NCBI GenBank assembly: GCA_963966185.1
Contig: CAWZYM010000329.1
Span: 774,501 to 838,500, forward strand
From: Rhabditoides inermis
Lineage: Eukaryota > Nematoda > Chromadorea > Rhabditida > Rhabditidae
DNA length: 64,000 nt
Direction: 5' to 3'
In this document: piece by piece, positions 22,717 to 35,456 of the stretch
Layout of the letters: the number at the start of each line of letters is the position of its first letter
Numbering within the stretch: the stretch's first letter is position 1
The notes under the pieces: model-generated
What the model saw: only the letters and a program-made list of their open reading frames with translations
Told to the model about the DNA's origin: nothing
Databases searched by the model: none
Translations under genes and position numbers: made by a program

Positions 22717-25700
22717 CTGTCTGAGCCTTTAACAACCTGTCCGAGTCTTTATCAGATCTGTTTAGATCTTTGCAGACCTGTTTACGACCTGTGTAGTTCT
22801 GTAACGACCTGTCTGAGCCTTTAACAACCTGTCTTAGTCTTTATCAGATCTGTTTAGATTTTTGCAGACCTGTTTACGACCTGTGTAAGTCTGTAACGAC
22901 CTATTTGAGTCTTAAACAACCTGTCTGAGTCTTTTTCAGATCTGTTTAGATTTTTGCAGACCTGTTTACGACCTGTGTAATTCTGTAACGACCTGTGTGA
23001 GCCTTTAACAACCTGTCTGAGTGTTTATCAGATCTGTTTACATCTTTGCAGACCTGTTCACGACCTGTGTAAATCTGTAACGACCTGTCTGAGTCTTCAA
23101 CAACCTGTCTGAGTCTTTTTCAGATCTGTTCAGATCTTTGCAGACCTGTTTACGACCTGTGTAATTCTGTAACGACCTGTGTGAGCCTTTAACAACCTGT
23201 CTGAGTGTTTATCAGATCTGTTTAGATCTTTGCAGACCTGTTTACGACCTGCGTACTTCTGTAACGACCTGTCTGAGCCTTTAACAACCTGTCTGAGTCT
23301 TTATCAGATCTGTTTAGATCTTTGCAGATCTGTTTACGATCTGTGTAGATCTGTAACGACCTGTCTGAGCCTTTAACAACCTGTCTGATGTTTAGATTTT
23401 TGCAGACCTGTTTACGACCTGTGAATTCTGTAACGACCTGTGTGAGCCTTTAACAACCTGTCTGAGTGTTTATCAGATCTGTTTAGATCTTTGCAGACCT
23501 GTTCACGACCTGTGTAATTCTGTAACGACCTGTCTGAGCCTTTAACAATCTGTCTGAGTCTTTATCAGATCTGTTTAGATCTTTGCAGATCTGTTTACGA
23601 CCTATGTGAGTCTGTAACGACATATTTGAGTCTTTAACAACCTGTCTGAGTCTTTATCAGATCTGTTTAGATTTTCGCAGACCTGTTTACGACCTGTGTA
23701 GATCTGTAACGACCTGTCTGAGTCTTTTACAACCTGTCTGAGTTTTTATCAGACCAGTTTAGATTTTTGAAGACCTGTTCACGACCTGTGTAATTCTGTA
23801 ACGACCTGTCTGAGCCTTTAACAACCTGTCTGAGATATCTGTTCAGATCTTTGGAGACCTGTTTACGACCTGTGTAATTCTGTAACGACCTGTCTGAGCC
23901 TTTAACAACCTGTCTGAGTCTTTATCTATCTGTTTAGATCTTTGCAGACCTGTAACGACCTGTATGATCCTTTAACAACCTGTCTGAGTCTTCATCATAT
24001 CTGTTCAGATCTTTGCAGACCTGTTTACGACCTCAGACAGGTTAATAAAGACTCAGACAGGTTGTTAAAGACTCAGACAGGTCGTTACAGATCTACACAG
24101 GTCGTAAACAGGTCTGCAAAGATCTGAACAGATATGATGAGACTCAGACAGGTTGTTAAAAGATCATACAGGTCGTTACAGAAATACAAAGGTCGTGAAC
24201 AGGTCTTCGTCCTCTCTGCAGACCTGTTTACAACGTGTATGAGTCTGTAACGACCTGTCTGAGCCTTTAACAACCTGTCTGAGTCTTTATCAGATCTGTT
24301 TAGAACTTTGCAGACCTGTTTACGACCTGTGTAATTCTGTAACGACCTGTCTGAGCCTTTAACAACCTGTCTGAGTCTTTAGCAACCTGTCTGAGTCTTT
24401 ATCAGATCTGTTTACATCTTTGCAGACCTGTTTACGACGTGTGTGAGTCTGTAACGACCTGTCTGAGCCTATAACAACCTGTCTGAGTCTTTATCAGATC
24501 TGTTCAGATCTTTGCAGACCTGTTTACGACCTGTGTAATTCTGTAACGACCTGTCTGAGCCTTTAACAACCTGTCTGGGTCTTTAGCAACCTGTCTGAGT
24601 CTTTATCAGATCTGTTTACATCTTTGCAGACCTGTTCCCGACCTGTGTAAATCTGTCACGACCTGTCTGAGTCTTCAACAACCTGTCTGAGTCTTTTTCA
24701 GATCTGTTCAGATCTTTGCAGACCTGTTTACGACCTGTGTAATTCTGTAACGACCTGTCTGTGCCTTTAACAACCTGTCTGAGTCTTTATCAGATCTGTT
24801 TAGATCTTTGCAGACCTGTTTACGACCTGTGTAAGTCTGTTAAGACCTATTTGAGTCTTAAACAACCTGTCTGAGTCTTTTTCAGATCTGTTTAGATTTT
24901 TGCAGATCTGTTTACGACCTGTGTAATTCTGTAACGACCTGTGTGAGCCTTTAACAACCTGTCTGAGTGTTTATCAGATCTGTTTAGATCTTTGCAGACC
25001 TGTTTACGACCTGTGTAATTCTGTAACGACCTGTCTGAGCCTTTAACAACCTGTCTGAGTCTTTATCAGATCTGTTTAGATCTTTGCAGATCTGTTTACG
25101 ACCTATGTAAGTCTGTAACGACATATTTGAGTCTTTAACAACCTGTCTGAGTCTTTATCAGATCTGTTTAGATCTTTGCAGATCTGTTTACGACCTGTGT
25201 AAGTCTGTAACGACCTATTTGAGTCTTTAACAACATGTCTGTGTCTTTTTCAGATCTGTTTAGATTTTTGCAGATCTGTTTACGACCTGTGTAATTCTGT
25301 AACGACCTGTGTGAGCCTTTAACAACCTGTCTGAGTTTTTATCAGATCTGTTTAGATCTTTGCAGACCTGTTTACGACCTGTGTAATTCTGTAACGACCT
25401 GTCTGAGCCTTTAACAACCTGTCTGAGTCTTTATCAGATCTGTTTAGATCTTTGCAGATCTGTTTACGATCTGTGTAGATCTGTAACGACCTGTCTGAGC
25501 CTTCAACAACCTGTCTGAGTCTTTATCAGATCTGTTTAGATCTTTGCAGACCTGTTTACGACCTGACCTGTCTGAGTCTTTAACAATCTGTTTGAGTCTT
25601 TTTCAGATCTGTTTAGATCTTTGCAGACCTGTTTACGATCTGTATAGATCTGTAACGACCTGTCTGAGCCTTTAACAACCTGTCTGAGTCTTTATCAGAT

Positions 25701-27946
25701 CTGTTTAGATCTTTGCAGACCTGTTTACGACCTGTGTAATTCTGTAACGACCTGTGTAATTCTGTAACGACCTGTCTGAGCCTTTAACAACCTGTCTGAG
25801 TCTTTTTCAGATCTGTTTAGATCTTTGCAGACCTGTTTACGATCTGTATAGATCTGTAACGACCTGTCTGAGCCTTTAACAACCTGTCTGAGTCTTTATC
25901 AGATCTGTTTAGATCTTTGCAGACCTGTTTACGACCTGTGTAATTCTGTAACGACCTGTGTAATTCTGTAACGACCTGTCTGAGCCTTTAACAACCTGTC
26001 TGAGTCTTTATCAGATATGTTTAGATCTTTGCAGACCTGTTTACGACCTGTGTAAGTCTGTAACGACCTATTTGAGTCCTAAACAACCTGTCTGAGTCTT
26101 TTTCAGATCTGTTTAGATTTTTGCAGACCTGTTTACGACCTGTGTAATTCTGTAATGACCTGTGTGAGCCTTTAACAACCTGTCTGAGTGTTTATCAGAT
26201 CTGTTTAGATTTTTGCAGATCTGTTTACGATCTGTGTAGATCTGTAACGACCTGTCTGAGCCTTTAACAACCTGTCTGAGTCTTTATCAGATCTGTTTAG
26301 ATCTTTGCAGACCTGTTTACGACCTGTGTAATTCTGTAACGACCTGTCTGAGCCTTTAACAACCTGTCTGAGTCTTTATCAGATATGTTTAGATCTTTGC
26401 AGACCTGTTTACGACCTGTGTAAGTCTGTAACGACTTATTTGAGTCTTAAACAACCTGTCTGAGTCTTTTTCAGATCTGTTTAGATTTTTGCAGACCTGT
26501 TTACGACCTGTGTAATTCTGTAACGACCTGTGTGAGCCTTTAACAACCTGTCTGAGTGTTTATCAGATCTGTTTAGATCTTTGCAGACCTGTTTACGACC
26601 TGTGTAATTCTGTAACGACCTGTCTGAGCCTTTAACAACCTGTCTGAGTCTTTATCAGATCTGTTTAGATCTTTGCAGATCTGTTTACGACCTATGTAAG
26701 TCTGTAACGACATATTTGAGTCTTTAACAACCTGTCTGAGTCTTTATCAGATCTGTTTAGATCTTTGCAGATCTGTTTACGACCTGTGTAAGTCTGTAAC
26801 GACCTATTTGAGTCTTTAACAACATGTCTGTGTCTTTTTCAGATCTGTTTAGATTTTTGCAGATCTGTTTACGACCTGTGTAATTCTGTAACGACCTGTG
26901 TGAGCCTTTAACAACCTGTCTGAGTTTTTATCAGATCTGTTTAGATCTTTGCAGACCTGTTTACGACCTGTGTAATTCTGTAACGACCTGTCTGAGCCTT
27001 TAACAACCTGTCTGAGTCTTTATCAGATCTGTTTAGATCTTTGCAGATCTGTTTACGATCTGTGTAGATCTGTAACGACCTGTCTGAGCCTTCAACAACC
27101 TGTCTGAGTCTTTATCAGATCTGTTTAGATCTTTGCAGACCTGTTTACGACCTGACCTGTCTGAGTCTTTAACAATCTGTTTGAGTCTTTTTCAGATCTG
27201 TTTAGATCTTTGCAGACCTGTTTACGATCTGTATAGATCTGTAACGACCTGTCTGAGCCTTTAACAACCTGTCTGAGTCTTTATCAGATCTGTTTAGATC
27301 TTTGCAGACCTGTTTACGACCTGTGTAATTCTGTAACGACCTGTGTTATTCTGTAACGACCTGTCTGAGCCTTCAACAACCTGTCTGAGTCTTTATCAGA
27401 TATGTTTAGATCTTTGCAGACCTGTTTACGACCTGTGTAAGTCTGTAACGACCTATTTGAGTCCTAAACAACCTGTCTGAGTCTTTTTCAGATCTGTTTA
27501 GATTTTTGCAGACCTGTTTACGACCTGTGTAATTCTGTAACGACCTGTGTGAGCTTTTAACAACCTGTCTGAGTGTTTATCAGATCTGTTTAGATTTTTG
27601 CAGATCTGTTTACGATCTGTGTAGATCTGTAACGACCTGTCTGAGCCTTTAACAACCTGTCTGAGTCTTTATCAGATCTGTTTAGATCTTTGCAGACCTG
27701 TTTACGACCTGTGTAATTCTGTAACGACCTGTCTGAGCCTTTAACAACCTGTCTGAGTCTTTATCAGATATGTTTAGATCTTTGCAGACCTGTTTACGAC
27801 CTGTGTAAGTCTGTAACGACCTATTTGAGTCTTAAACAACCTGTCTGAGTCTTTTTCAGATCTGTTTAGATTTTTGCAGACCTGTTTACGACCTGTGTAA
27901 TTCTGTAACGACCTGTGTGAGCCTTTAACAACCTGTCTGAGTGTTT
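22717..27946 (+). repeat. Satellite A1 array
   Basis: About 5.2 kb of plus-oriented A1 with a foldback element at 23950. Ends at the second A1/A2 strand switch. No gene. Confidence 0.94.
23950..24181. repeat. Foldback element, copy 7 (1-bp deletion)
   Basis: Same single-base deletion in the right arm as the copy at 14699. Confidence 0.9.
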
Positions 27947-27957
27947 AAAGAGTCAGA
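27936..27957. repeat. A1/A2 strand-switch junction, copy 2
   Basis: Same gtgttt to aaagagtcag junction at 27946/27947. Confidence 0.92.
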
Positions 27958-30233
27958 CAGGTCGTTACAGATCTGCCCAGGTCGTTAACAGGTCTGCAAA
28001 AGTCTAAACTGATCTGATATAGACTCAGACAGTTTGTTAAAGAGTCAGACAGGTCGTTACAAATCTATACAGGTCGTAAACAGGTCTGGAAAGATCTAAA
28101 CTGATCTGATATAGACTCAAACAGGTTGTTAAAGACTCAGACAGGTCGTTGCAAATCTACACGGGTCGTAAACAGGTCTTCAAAGATCTAAACTGATTTG
28201 ATATAGACTCAGACAGGTTGTTAAAGAGTCAGACAGGTCGTTACAAATCTATACAGGTCGTAAACAGGTCTGCAAAAATCTAAACTGATCTGATATAGAC
28301 TCAGACAGTTTGTTAAAGAGTCAGACAGGTCGTTACAGATCTACACAGTTCGTAAACAGGTCTTCAAAGATCTAAACTGATTTGATATAGACTCAGACAG
28401 GTTGTTAAAGAGTCAGACAGGTCGTTACAAATCTACACAGGTCGTAAACAGGTCTGGAAAGATCTAAACTGATCTGATATAGACTCAAACAGGTTGTTAA
28501 AGACTCAGACAGGTCGTTGCAAATCTACACGGGTCGTAAACAGGTCTCCAAAGGTCTAAACTGATTTGATATAGACTCAGACAGGTTGTTAAAGAGTCAG
28601 ACAGGTCGTTACAGATCTACACAGGTCGTAAACAGGTCTGCAAAGATCTAAACTGATCTGATATAGACTCAGACAGGTTGCTAAAGAGTCAGACAGGTCG
28701 TTACAGATCTACACAGGTCGTAAACAGGTCTGGAAAGATCTAAACAGATCTGTCCAAGACTCAGACAGGTTGTTAAAGAGTCAGACAGGTCGTTACAGAT
28801 CTGCACAGGTCGTAAACAGGTCTGGAAAGATTTAAACTGATCTGAAATAGACTCAGACAGGTTGCTAAAGAGTCAGACAGGTCGTTACAGATCTACACAG
28901 GTCGTAAACAGGTCTGGAAAGATCTAAACAGATCTGTCCAAGACTCAGACAGGTTGTTAAAGAGTCAGACAGGTCGTTACAGATCTGCACAGGTCGTAAA
29001 CAGGTCTGGAAAGATCTAAACTGATCTGAAATAGACTCAGACAGGTTGCTAAAGAATCAGACAGGTCGTTACAGATCTACACAGGTCGTAAACAGGTCTG
29101 GAAAGATCTAAACAGTTCTGTCCAAGACTCTGACAGGTTGTTAAAGAGTCAGACAGGTCGTTACAGATCTGCCCAGGTCGTTAACAGGTCTGCGAAAATC
29201 TAAACTGATCTGATTTAGACTCAGACAGTTTGTTAAAGAGTCAGACAGGTCGTTACAGATCTACACAGATCGTAAACAGGTCTGCAAAGGTCTGAACTGA
29301 TATGATAAAGACTCAGACAGGTTGTTAAAGAGTCAGACAGGTCGTCACAGATCTACACAGTTCGTAAACAGGTCTTCAAAGATCTTAACTGATATGATTT
29401 AGACTCAGACAGGTTGTTAAAGAGTCAGACAGGTCGTTACAGATTTACACAGGTCGTAAACAGGTCTGCAAAGGTCTAAACTGATTTGAAAGACTCAGAC
29501 AGGTTGTTAAAGAGTCAGACAGGTCGTTACAGATCCACACAGGTCGTAAACAGGTCTGCAAAAATCTAAACTGATCTGATATAGACTCAGACAAGTTGCT
29601 AAAGAGTCAGACAGGTCGTTGCAAATCTACACAGGTCGTAAACAGGTCTTCAAAGGTCTAAACTGATCTGATAACGACTCAGACAGGTTGTTAAAGAGTC
29701 AGACAGGTCGTTACAGATCTACACAGTTCGTAAACAGGTCTGCAAAAACCTAAACTGATCTGATATAGACTCAGACAGGTTGCTAAAGAGTCAGACAGGT
29801 CGTCACAGATCTACACAGGTCGTAAACATGTCTTCAAAGATCTAAACTGATCTGATATAGACTCAAACAGGTTGTTAAAGACTCAGACAGGTCGTTGCAA
29901 ATCTACACGGGTCGTAAACAGGTCTCCAAAGGTCTAAACTGATTTGATAACGACTCAGACAGGTTGTTAAAAAGTCAGACAGGTCGTTACAGATCTACAC
30001 AGGTCGTAAACAGGTCTGCAAAGATCTAAACAGATCTGATATAGACTCAGACAGGTTGTTAAAGACTCAGACAGGTCGTTACAAATCTACACAGGTCGTA
30101 AACAGGTCTACAAAGGTCTAAACTGATCTGATAAAGACTCAGACAGGTTGTTAAAGAGTAAGACAGGTCGTTACAGATTCACACAGGTCGTAAACAGGTC
30201 TGCAAAGATCTAAACTGATCTGATATAGACTCA
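27947..30233 (-). repeat. Satellite A2 array, reverse orientation (2287 bp)
   Basis: Matches 18696-21258 but is 276 bp (three 92-bp monomers) shorter. The order of monomers near its left end also differs: an acacgggtcg monomer appears early, at about 28160, as if exchange had been out of register. Confidence 0.93.
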
Positions 30234-31691
30234 AATGTCGCAATTGTCGCAAATTTCGTCAAGTATGAATGTCAAAATGTCAGAATGTCAGAATGATGCA
30301 AACATCGCAAAAGTCGCAAATGTCGCAAACGTCGCAAATGTCGCAAACGTCGCAAACGTCGCAAATGTCGCAAATGTCGCAAAGTAAGAATGTCAGAATG
30401 TCAGAATGATGCAAACATCGCAAATGTCGCAGATGTCGCAAATGTCGCAAATGTCGCAAATGTCGCAAATGTCGCAAATGTCGCAAATGTCAGAAAAATC
30501 AGAACGCCAGAATGTCAAAATGTCAGAATGTCAGATTGTCAGAGTGTCAGAATATCAGAATGATGCAAACATCGCAATTGTCGCAAATGTCGCAAAGGTC
30601 GCAAAGGTCGCAAAGGTCGCAAATGTCGCAAATGATGCAAACGTCGCAAATGTCGCAAATGTCGCAAATATCGCAAATATCGCAAATGTCGCAAATGTCG
30701 CAATTGTCGCAAATGTCGCAAATGTCGCGAATGTCGCGAATGTCGCAAATGTCGCAAATGATGCAAATGTCGCAAATGTCGCCAAGTAAGAATGTCAAAA
30801 TGTCAGAATGTCAGAATGATGCAAACATCGCAAATGTCGCAAATGTCGCAAATGTCGCAAATGTCGCAAATGTCGCAATTGTCGCAAATGTCGCAAATGT
30901 CGCGAATGTCGCAAATGTCGCGAATGTCGCAAATGATGCAAATGTCGCAAATGTCGCCAAGTAAGAATGTCAAAATGTCAGAATGTCGGAATGATGCAAA
31001 CATCGCAAATGTCGCAAATGTCGCAAATGTCGCAAATGTCGCAATTGTCGCAAATGTCGCGAATGTCGCGAATGTCGGAAATGTCGCAAATGTCGCAAAT
31101 GATGCAAATGTCGCAAATGTCGCCAAGTAAGAATGTCAAAATGTCAGAATGTCAGAATGATGCAAACATCGCAAATGTCGCAAATGTCGCAAATGTCGCA
31201 AATGATGCAAATGTCGCAAATGTCGCCAAGAAAGAATGTCAAAATGTCAGAATGTCAGAATGATGCAAACATCGCAAATGTCGCAAATGTCGAAAATGTC
31301 GCAAATGTCGCAAAGAATGCAAATGTCGCAAATGTCGCAAACGTCGCGGAGTAAGAATGTCAGAATGTCAGAATGATGCAAACATCGCAAATGTCGCAAA
31401 TGTCGCAAATGATGCAAATGTCACAAATTATCGCAAATGCCGCGAATGTCGCAATTGTCGTAAATGTCGCAAATGTTTCAAATGTCGCGAATGTCGCAAT
31501 TGTCCGCAAATGTCGATAAATAAGAATGTCAGAATGATGCAAATATCGCAAATGTCGCAAATGTCGCAAATGTCGCAAATGTCGCAAATGTCGCAAATGT
31601 CGCAAATGTCGCAAATGTCGCAAATGTCGCAATTGTCGCAAATGTCGCAAATGTCGCAAATGTCGCAAATGTCGCAAATGTCGCGAATGTC
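30234..31691 (+). repeat. Minisatellite B block 5 (1458 bp)
   Basis: Same length and order as the block at 21259-22716, with isolated point changes. Confidence 0.95.
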
Positions 31692-32924
31692 CTGTCTGAG
31701 CCTTTAACAACCTGTCCGAGTCTTTATCAGATCTGTTTAGATCTTTGCAGACCTGTTTACGACCTGTGTAGTTCTGTAACGACCTGTCTGAGCCTTTAAC
31801 AACCTGTCTTAGTCTTTATCAGATCTGTTTAGATTTTTGCAGACCTGTTTACGACCTGTGTAAGTCTGTAACGACCTATTTGAGTCTTAAACAACCTGTC
31901 TGAGTCTTTTTCAGATCTGTTTAGATTTTTGCAGACCTGTTTACGACCTGTGTAATTCTGTAACGACCTGTGTGAGCCTTTAACAACCTGTCTGAGTGTT
32001 TATCAGATCTGTTTACATCTTTGCAGACCTGTTCACGACCTGTGTAAATCTGTAACGACCTGTCTGAGTCTTCAACAACCTGTCTGAGTCTTTTTCAGAT
32101 CTGTTCAGATCTTTGCAGACCTGTTTACGACCTGTGTAATTCTGTAACGACCTGTGTGAGCCTTTAACAACCTGTCTGAGTGTTTATCAGATCTGTTTAG
32201 ATCTTTGCAGACCTGTTTACGACCTGCGTACTTCTGTAACGACCTGTCTGAGCCTTTAACAACCTGTCTGAGTCTTTATCAGATCTGTTTAGATCTTTGC
32301 AGATCTGTTTACGATCTGTGTAGATCTGTAACGACCTGTCTGAGCCTTTAACAACCTGTCTGATGTTTAGATTTTTGCAGACCTGTTTACGACCTGTGAA
32401 TTCTGTAACGACCTGTGTGAGCCTTTAACAACCTGTCTGAGTGTTTATCAGATCTGTTTAGATCTTTGCAGACCTGTTCACGACCTGTGTAATTCTGTAA
32501 CGACCTGTCTGAGCCTTTAACAATCTGTCTGAGTCTTTATCAGATCTGTTTAGATCTTTGCAGATCTGTTTACGACCTATGTGAGTCTGTAACGACATAT
32601 TTGAGTCTTTAACAACCTGTCTGAGTCTTTATCAGATCTGTTTAGATTTTCGCAGACCTGTTTACGACCTGTGTAGATCTGTAACGACCTGTCTGAGTCT
32701 TTTACAACCTGTCTGAGTTTTTATCAGACCAGTTTAGATTTTTGAAGACCTGTTCACGACCTGTGTAATTCTGTAACGACCTGTCTGAGCCTTTAACAAC
32801 CTGTCTGAGATATCTGTTCAGATCTTTGGAGACCTGTTTACGACCTGTGTAATTCTGTAACGACCTGTCTGAGCCTTTAACAACCTGTCTGAGTCTTTAT
32901 CTATCTGTTTAGATCTTTGCAGAC

Positions 32925-33157
32925 CTGTAACGACCTGTATGATCCTTTAACAACCTGTCTGAGTCTTCATCATATCTGTTCAGATCTTTGCAGACCTGTT
33001 TACGACCTCAGACAGGTTAATAAAGACTCAGACAGGTTGTTAAAGACTCAGACAGGTCGTTACAGATCTACACAGGTCGTAAACAGGTCTGCAAAGATCT
33101 GAACAGATATGATGAAGACTCAGACAGGTTGTTAAAAGATCATACAGGTCGTTACAG
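32925..33157. repeat. Foldback element, copy 8
   Basis: Full-length right arm (gatgaagactc). Confidence 0.92.
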
Positions 33158-35224
33158 AAATACAAAGGTCGTGAACAGGTCTTCGTCCTCTCTGCAGACC
33201 TGTTTACAACGTGTATGAGTCTGTAACGACCTGTCTGAGCCTTTAACAACCTGTCTGAGTCTTTATCAGATCTGTTTAGATCTTTGCAGACCTGTTTACG
33301 ACGTGTGTAATTCTGTAACGACCTGTCTGAGCCTTTAACAACCTGTCTGAGTCTTTAGCAACCTGTCTGAGTCTTTATCAGATCTGTTTACATCTTTGCA
33401 GACCTGTTTACGACGTGTGTGAGTCTGTAACGACCTGTCTGAGCCTATAACAACCTGTCTGAGTCTTTATCAGATCTGTTCAGATCTTTGCAGACCTGTT
33501 TACGACCTGTGTAATTCTGTAACGACCTGTCTGAGCCTTTAACAACCTGTCTGGGTCTTTAGCAACCTGTCTGAGTCTTTATCAGATCTGTTTACATCTT
33601 TGCAGACCTGTTCCCGACCTGTGTAAATCTGTAACGACCTGTCTGAGTCTTCAACAACCTGTCTGAGTCTTTTTCAGATCTGTTCAGATCTTTGCAGACC
33701 TGTTTACGACCTGTGTAATTCTGTAACGACCTGTCTGTGCCTTTAACAACCTGTCTGAGTCTTTATCAGATCTGTTTAGATCTTTGCAGACCTGTTTACG
33801 ACCTGTGTAAGTCTGTTAAGACCTATTTGAGTCTTAAACAACCTGTCTGAGTCTTTTTCAGATCTGTTTAGATTTTTGCAGACCTGTTTACGACCTGTGT
33901 AATTCTGTAACGACCTGTGTGAGCCTTTAACAACCTGTCTGAGTGTTTATCAGATCTGTTTAGATCTTTGCAGACCTGTTTACGACCTGTGTAATTCTGT
34001 AACGACCTGTCTGAGCCTTTAACAACCTGTCTGAGTCTTTATCAGATCTGTTTAGATCTTTGCAGATCTGTTTACGACCTATGTAAGTCTGTAACGACAT
34101 ATTTGAGTCTTTAACAACCTGTCTGAGTCTTTATCAGATCTGTTTAGATCTTTGCAGATCTGTTTACGACCTGTGTAAGTCTGTAACGACCTATTTGAGT
34201 CTTTAACAACATGTCTGTGTCTTTTTCAGATCTGTTTAGATTTTTGCAGATCTGTTTACGACCTGTGTAATTCTGTAACGACCTGTGTGAGCCTTTAACA
34301 ACCTGTCTGAGTTTTTATCAGATCTGTTTAGATCTTTGCAGACCTGTTTACGACCTGTGTAATTCTGTAACGACCTGTCTGAGCCTTTAACAACCTGTCT
34401 GAGTCTTTATCAGATCTGTTTAGATCTTTGCAGATCTGTTTACGATCTGTGTAGATCTGTAACGACCTGTCTGAGCCTTCAACAACCTGTCTGAGTCTTT
34501 ATCAGATCTGTTTAGATCTTTGCAGACCTGTTTACGACCTGACCTGTCTGAGTCTTTAACAATCTGTTTGAGTCTTTTTCAGATCTGTTTAGATCTTTGC
34601 AGACCTGTTTACGATCTGTATAGATCTGTAACGACCTGTCTGAGCCTTTAACAACCTGTCTGAGTCTTTATCAGATCTGTTTAGATCTTTGCAGACCTGT
34701 TTACGACCTGACCTGTCTGAGTCTTTAACAATCTGTTTGAGTCTTTTTCAGATCTGTTTAGATCTTTGCAGACCTGTTTACGATCTGTATAGATCTGTAA
34801 CGACCTGTCTGAGCCTTTAACAACCTGTCTGAGTCTTTATCAGATCTGTTTAGATCTTTGCAGATCTGTTTACGACCTATGTAAGTCTGTTAAGACCTAT
34901 TTGAGTCTTAAACAACCTGTCTGAGTCTTTTTCAGATCTGTTTAGATTTTCGCAGACCTGTTTACGACCTGTGTAGATCTGTAACGACCTGTCTGAGTCT
35001 TTTACAACCTGTCTGAGTTTTTATCAGACCAGTTTAGATTTTTGAAGACCTGTTCACGACCTGTGTAATTCTGTAACGACCTGTCTGAGCCTTTAACAAC
35101 CTGTCTGAGATATCTGTTCAGATCTTTGGAGACCTGTTTACGACCTGTGTAATTCTGTAACGACCTGTCTGAGCCTTTAACAACCTGTCTGAGTCTTTAT
35201 CTATCTGTTTAGATCTTTGCAGAC

Positions 35225-35456
35225 CTGTAACGACCTGTATGATCCTTTAACAACCTGTCTGAGTCTTCATCATATCTGTTCAGATCTTTGCAGACCTGTT
35301 TACGACCTCAGACAGGTTAATAAAGACTCAGACAGGTTGTTAAAGACTCAGACAGGTCGTTACAGATCTACACAGGTCGTAAACAGGTCTGCAAAGATCT
35401 GAACAGATATGATGAGACTCAGACAGGTTGTTAAAAGATCATACAGGTCGTTACAG
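35225..35456. repeat. Foldback element, copy 9 (1-bp deletion)
   Basis: Right arm reads gatgagactc. Thus the 5355-bp unit pairs one full-length and one deleted foldback. Confidence 0.9.

Larger units (their letters stand above)
14410..23660 (+). repeat. Higher-order repeat II, copy 1 (about 9251 bp)
   Basis: Order: A1(+), A2(-), B, A1(+). The foldback at 14699 matches the one at 23950, and the A1/A2 junction at 18695 matches 27946, both at a shift of 9251. After the A2 block the shift falls to 8975, so the second copy is three monomers shorter. The outer boundaries are approximate. Confidence 0.82.
23661..32636 (+). repeat. Higher-order repeat II, copy 2 (about 8975 bp)
   Basis: Collinear with copy 1 except that the A2 block is 276 bp shorter. 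The B blocks are the same length (1458 bp) and differ by a few bases, such as aatgtcgga at 30984 and the header variant aatgtcggaatg. Outer boundaries approximate. Confidence 0.82.
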
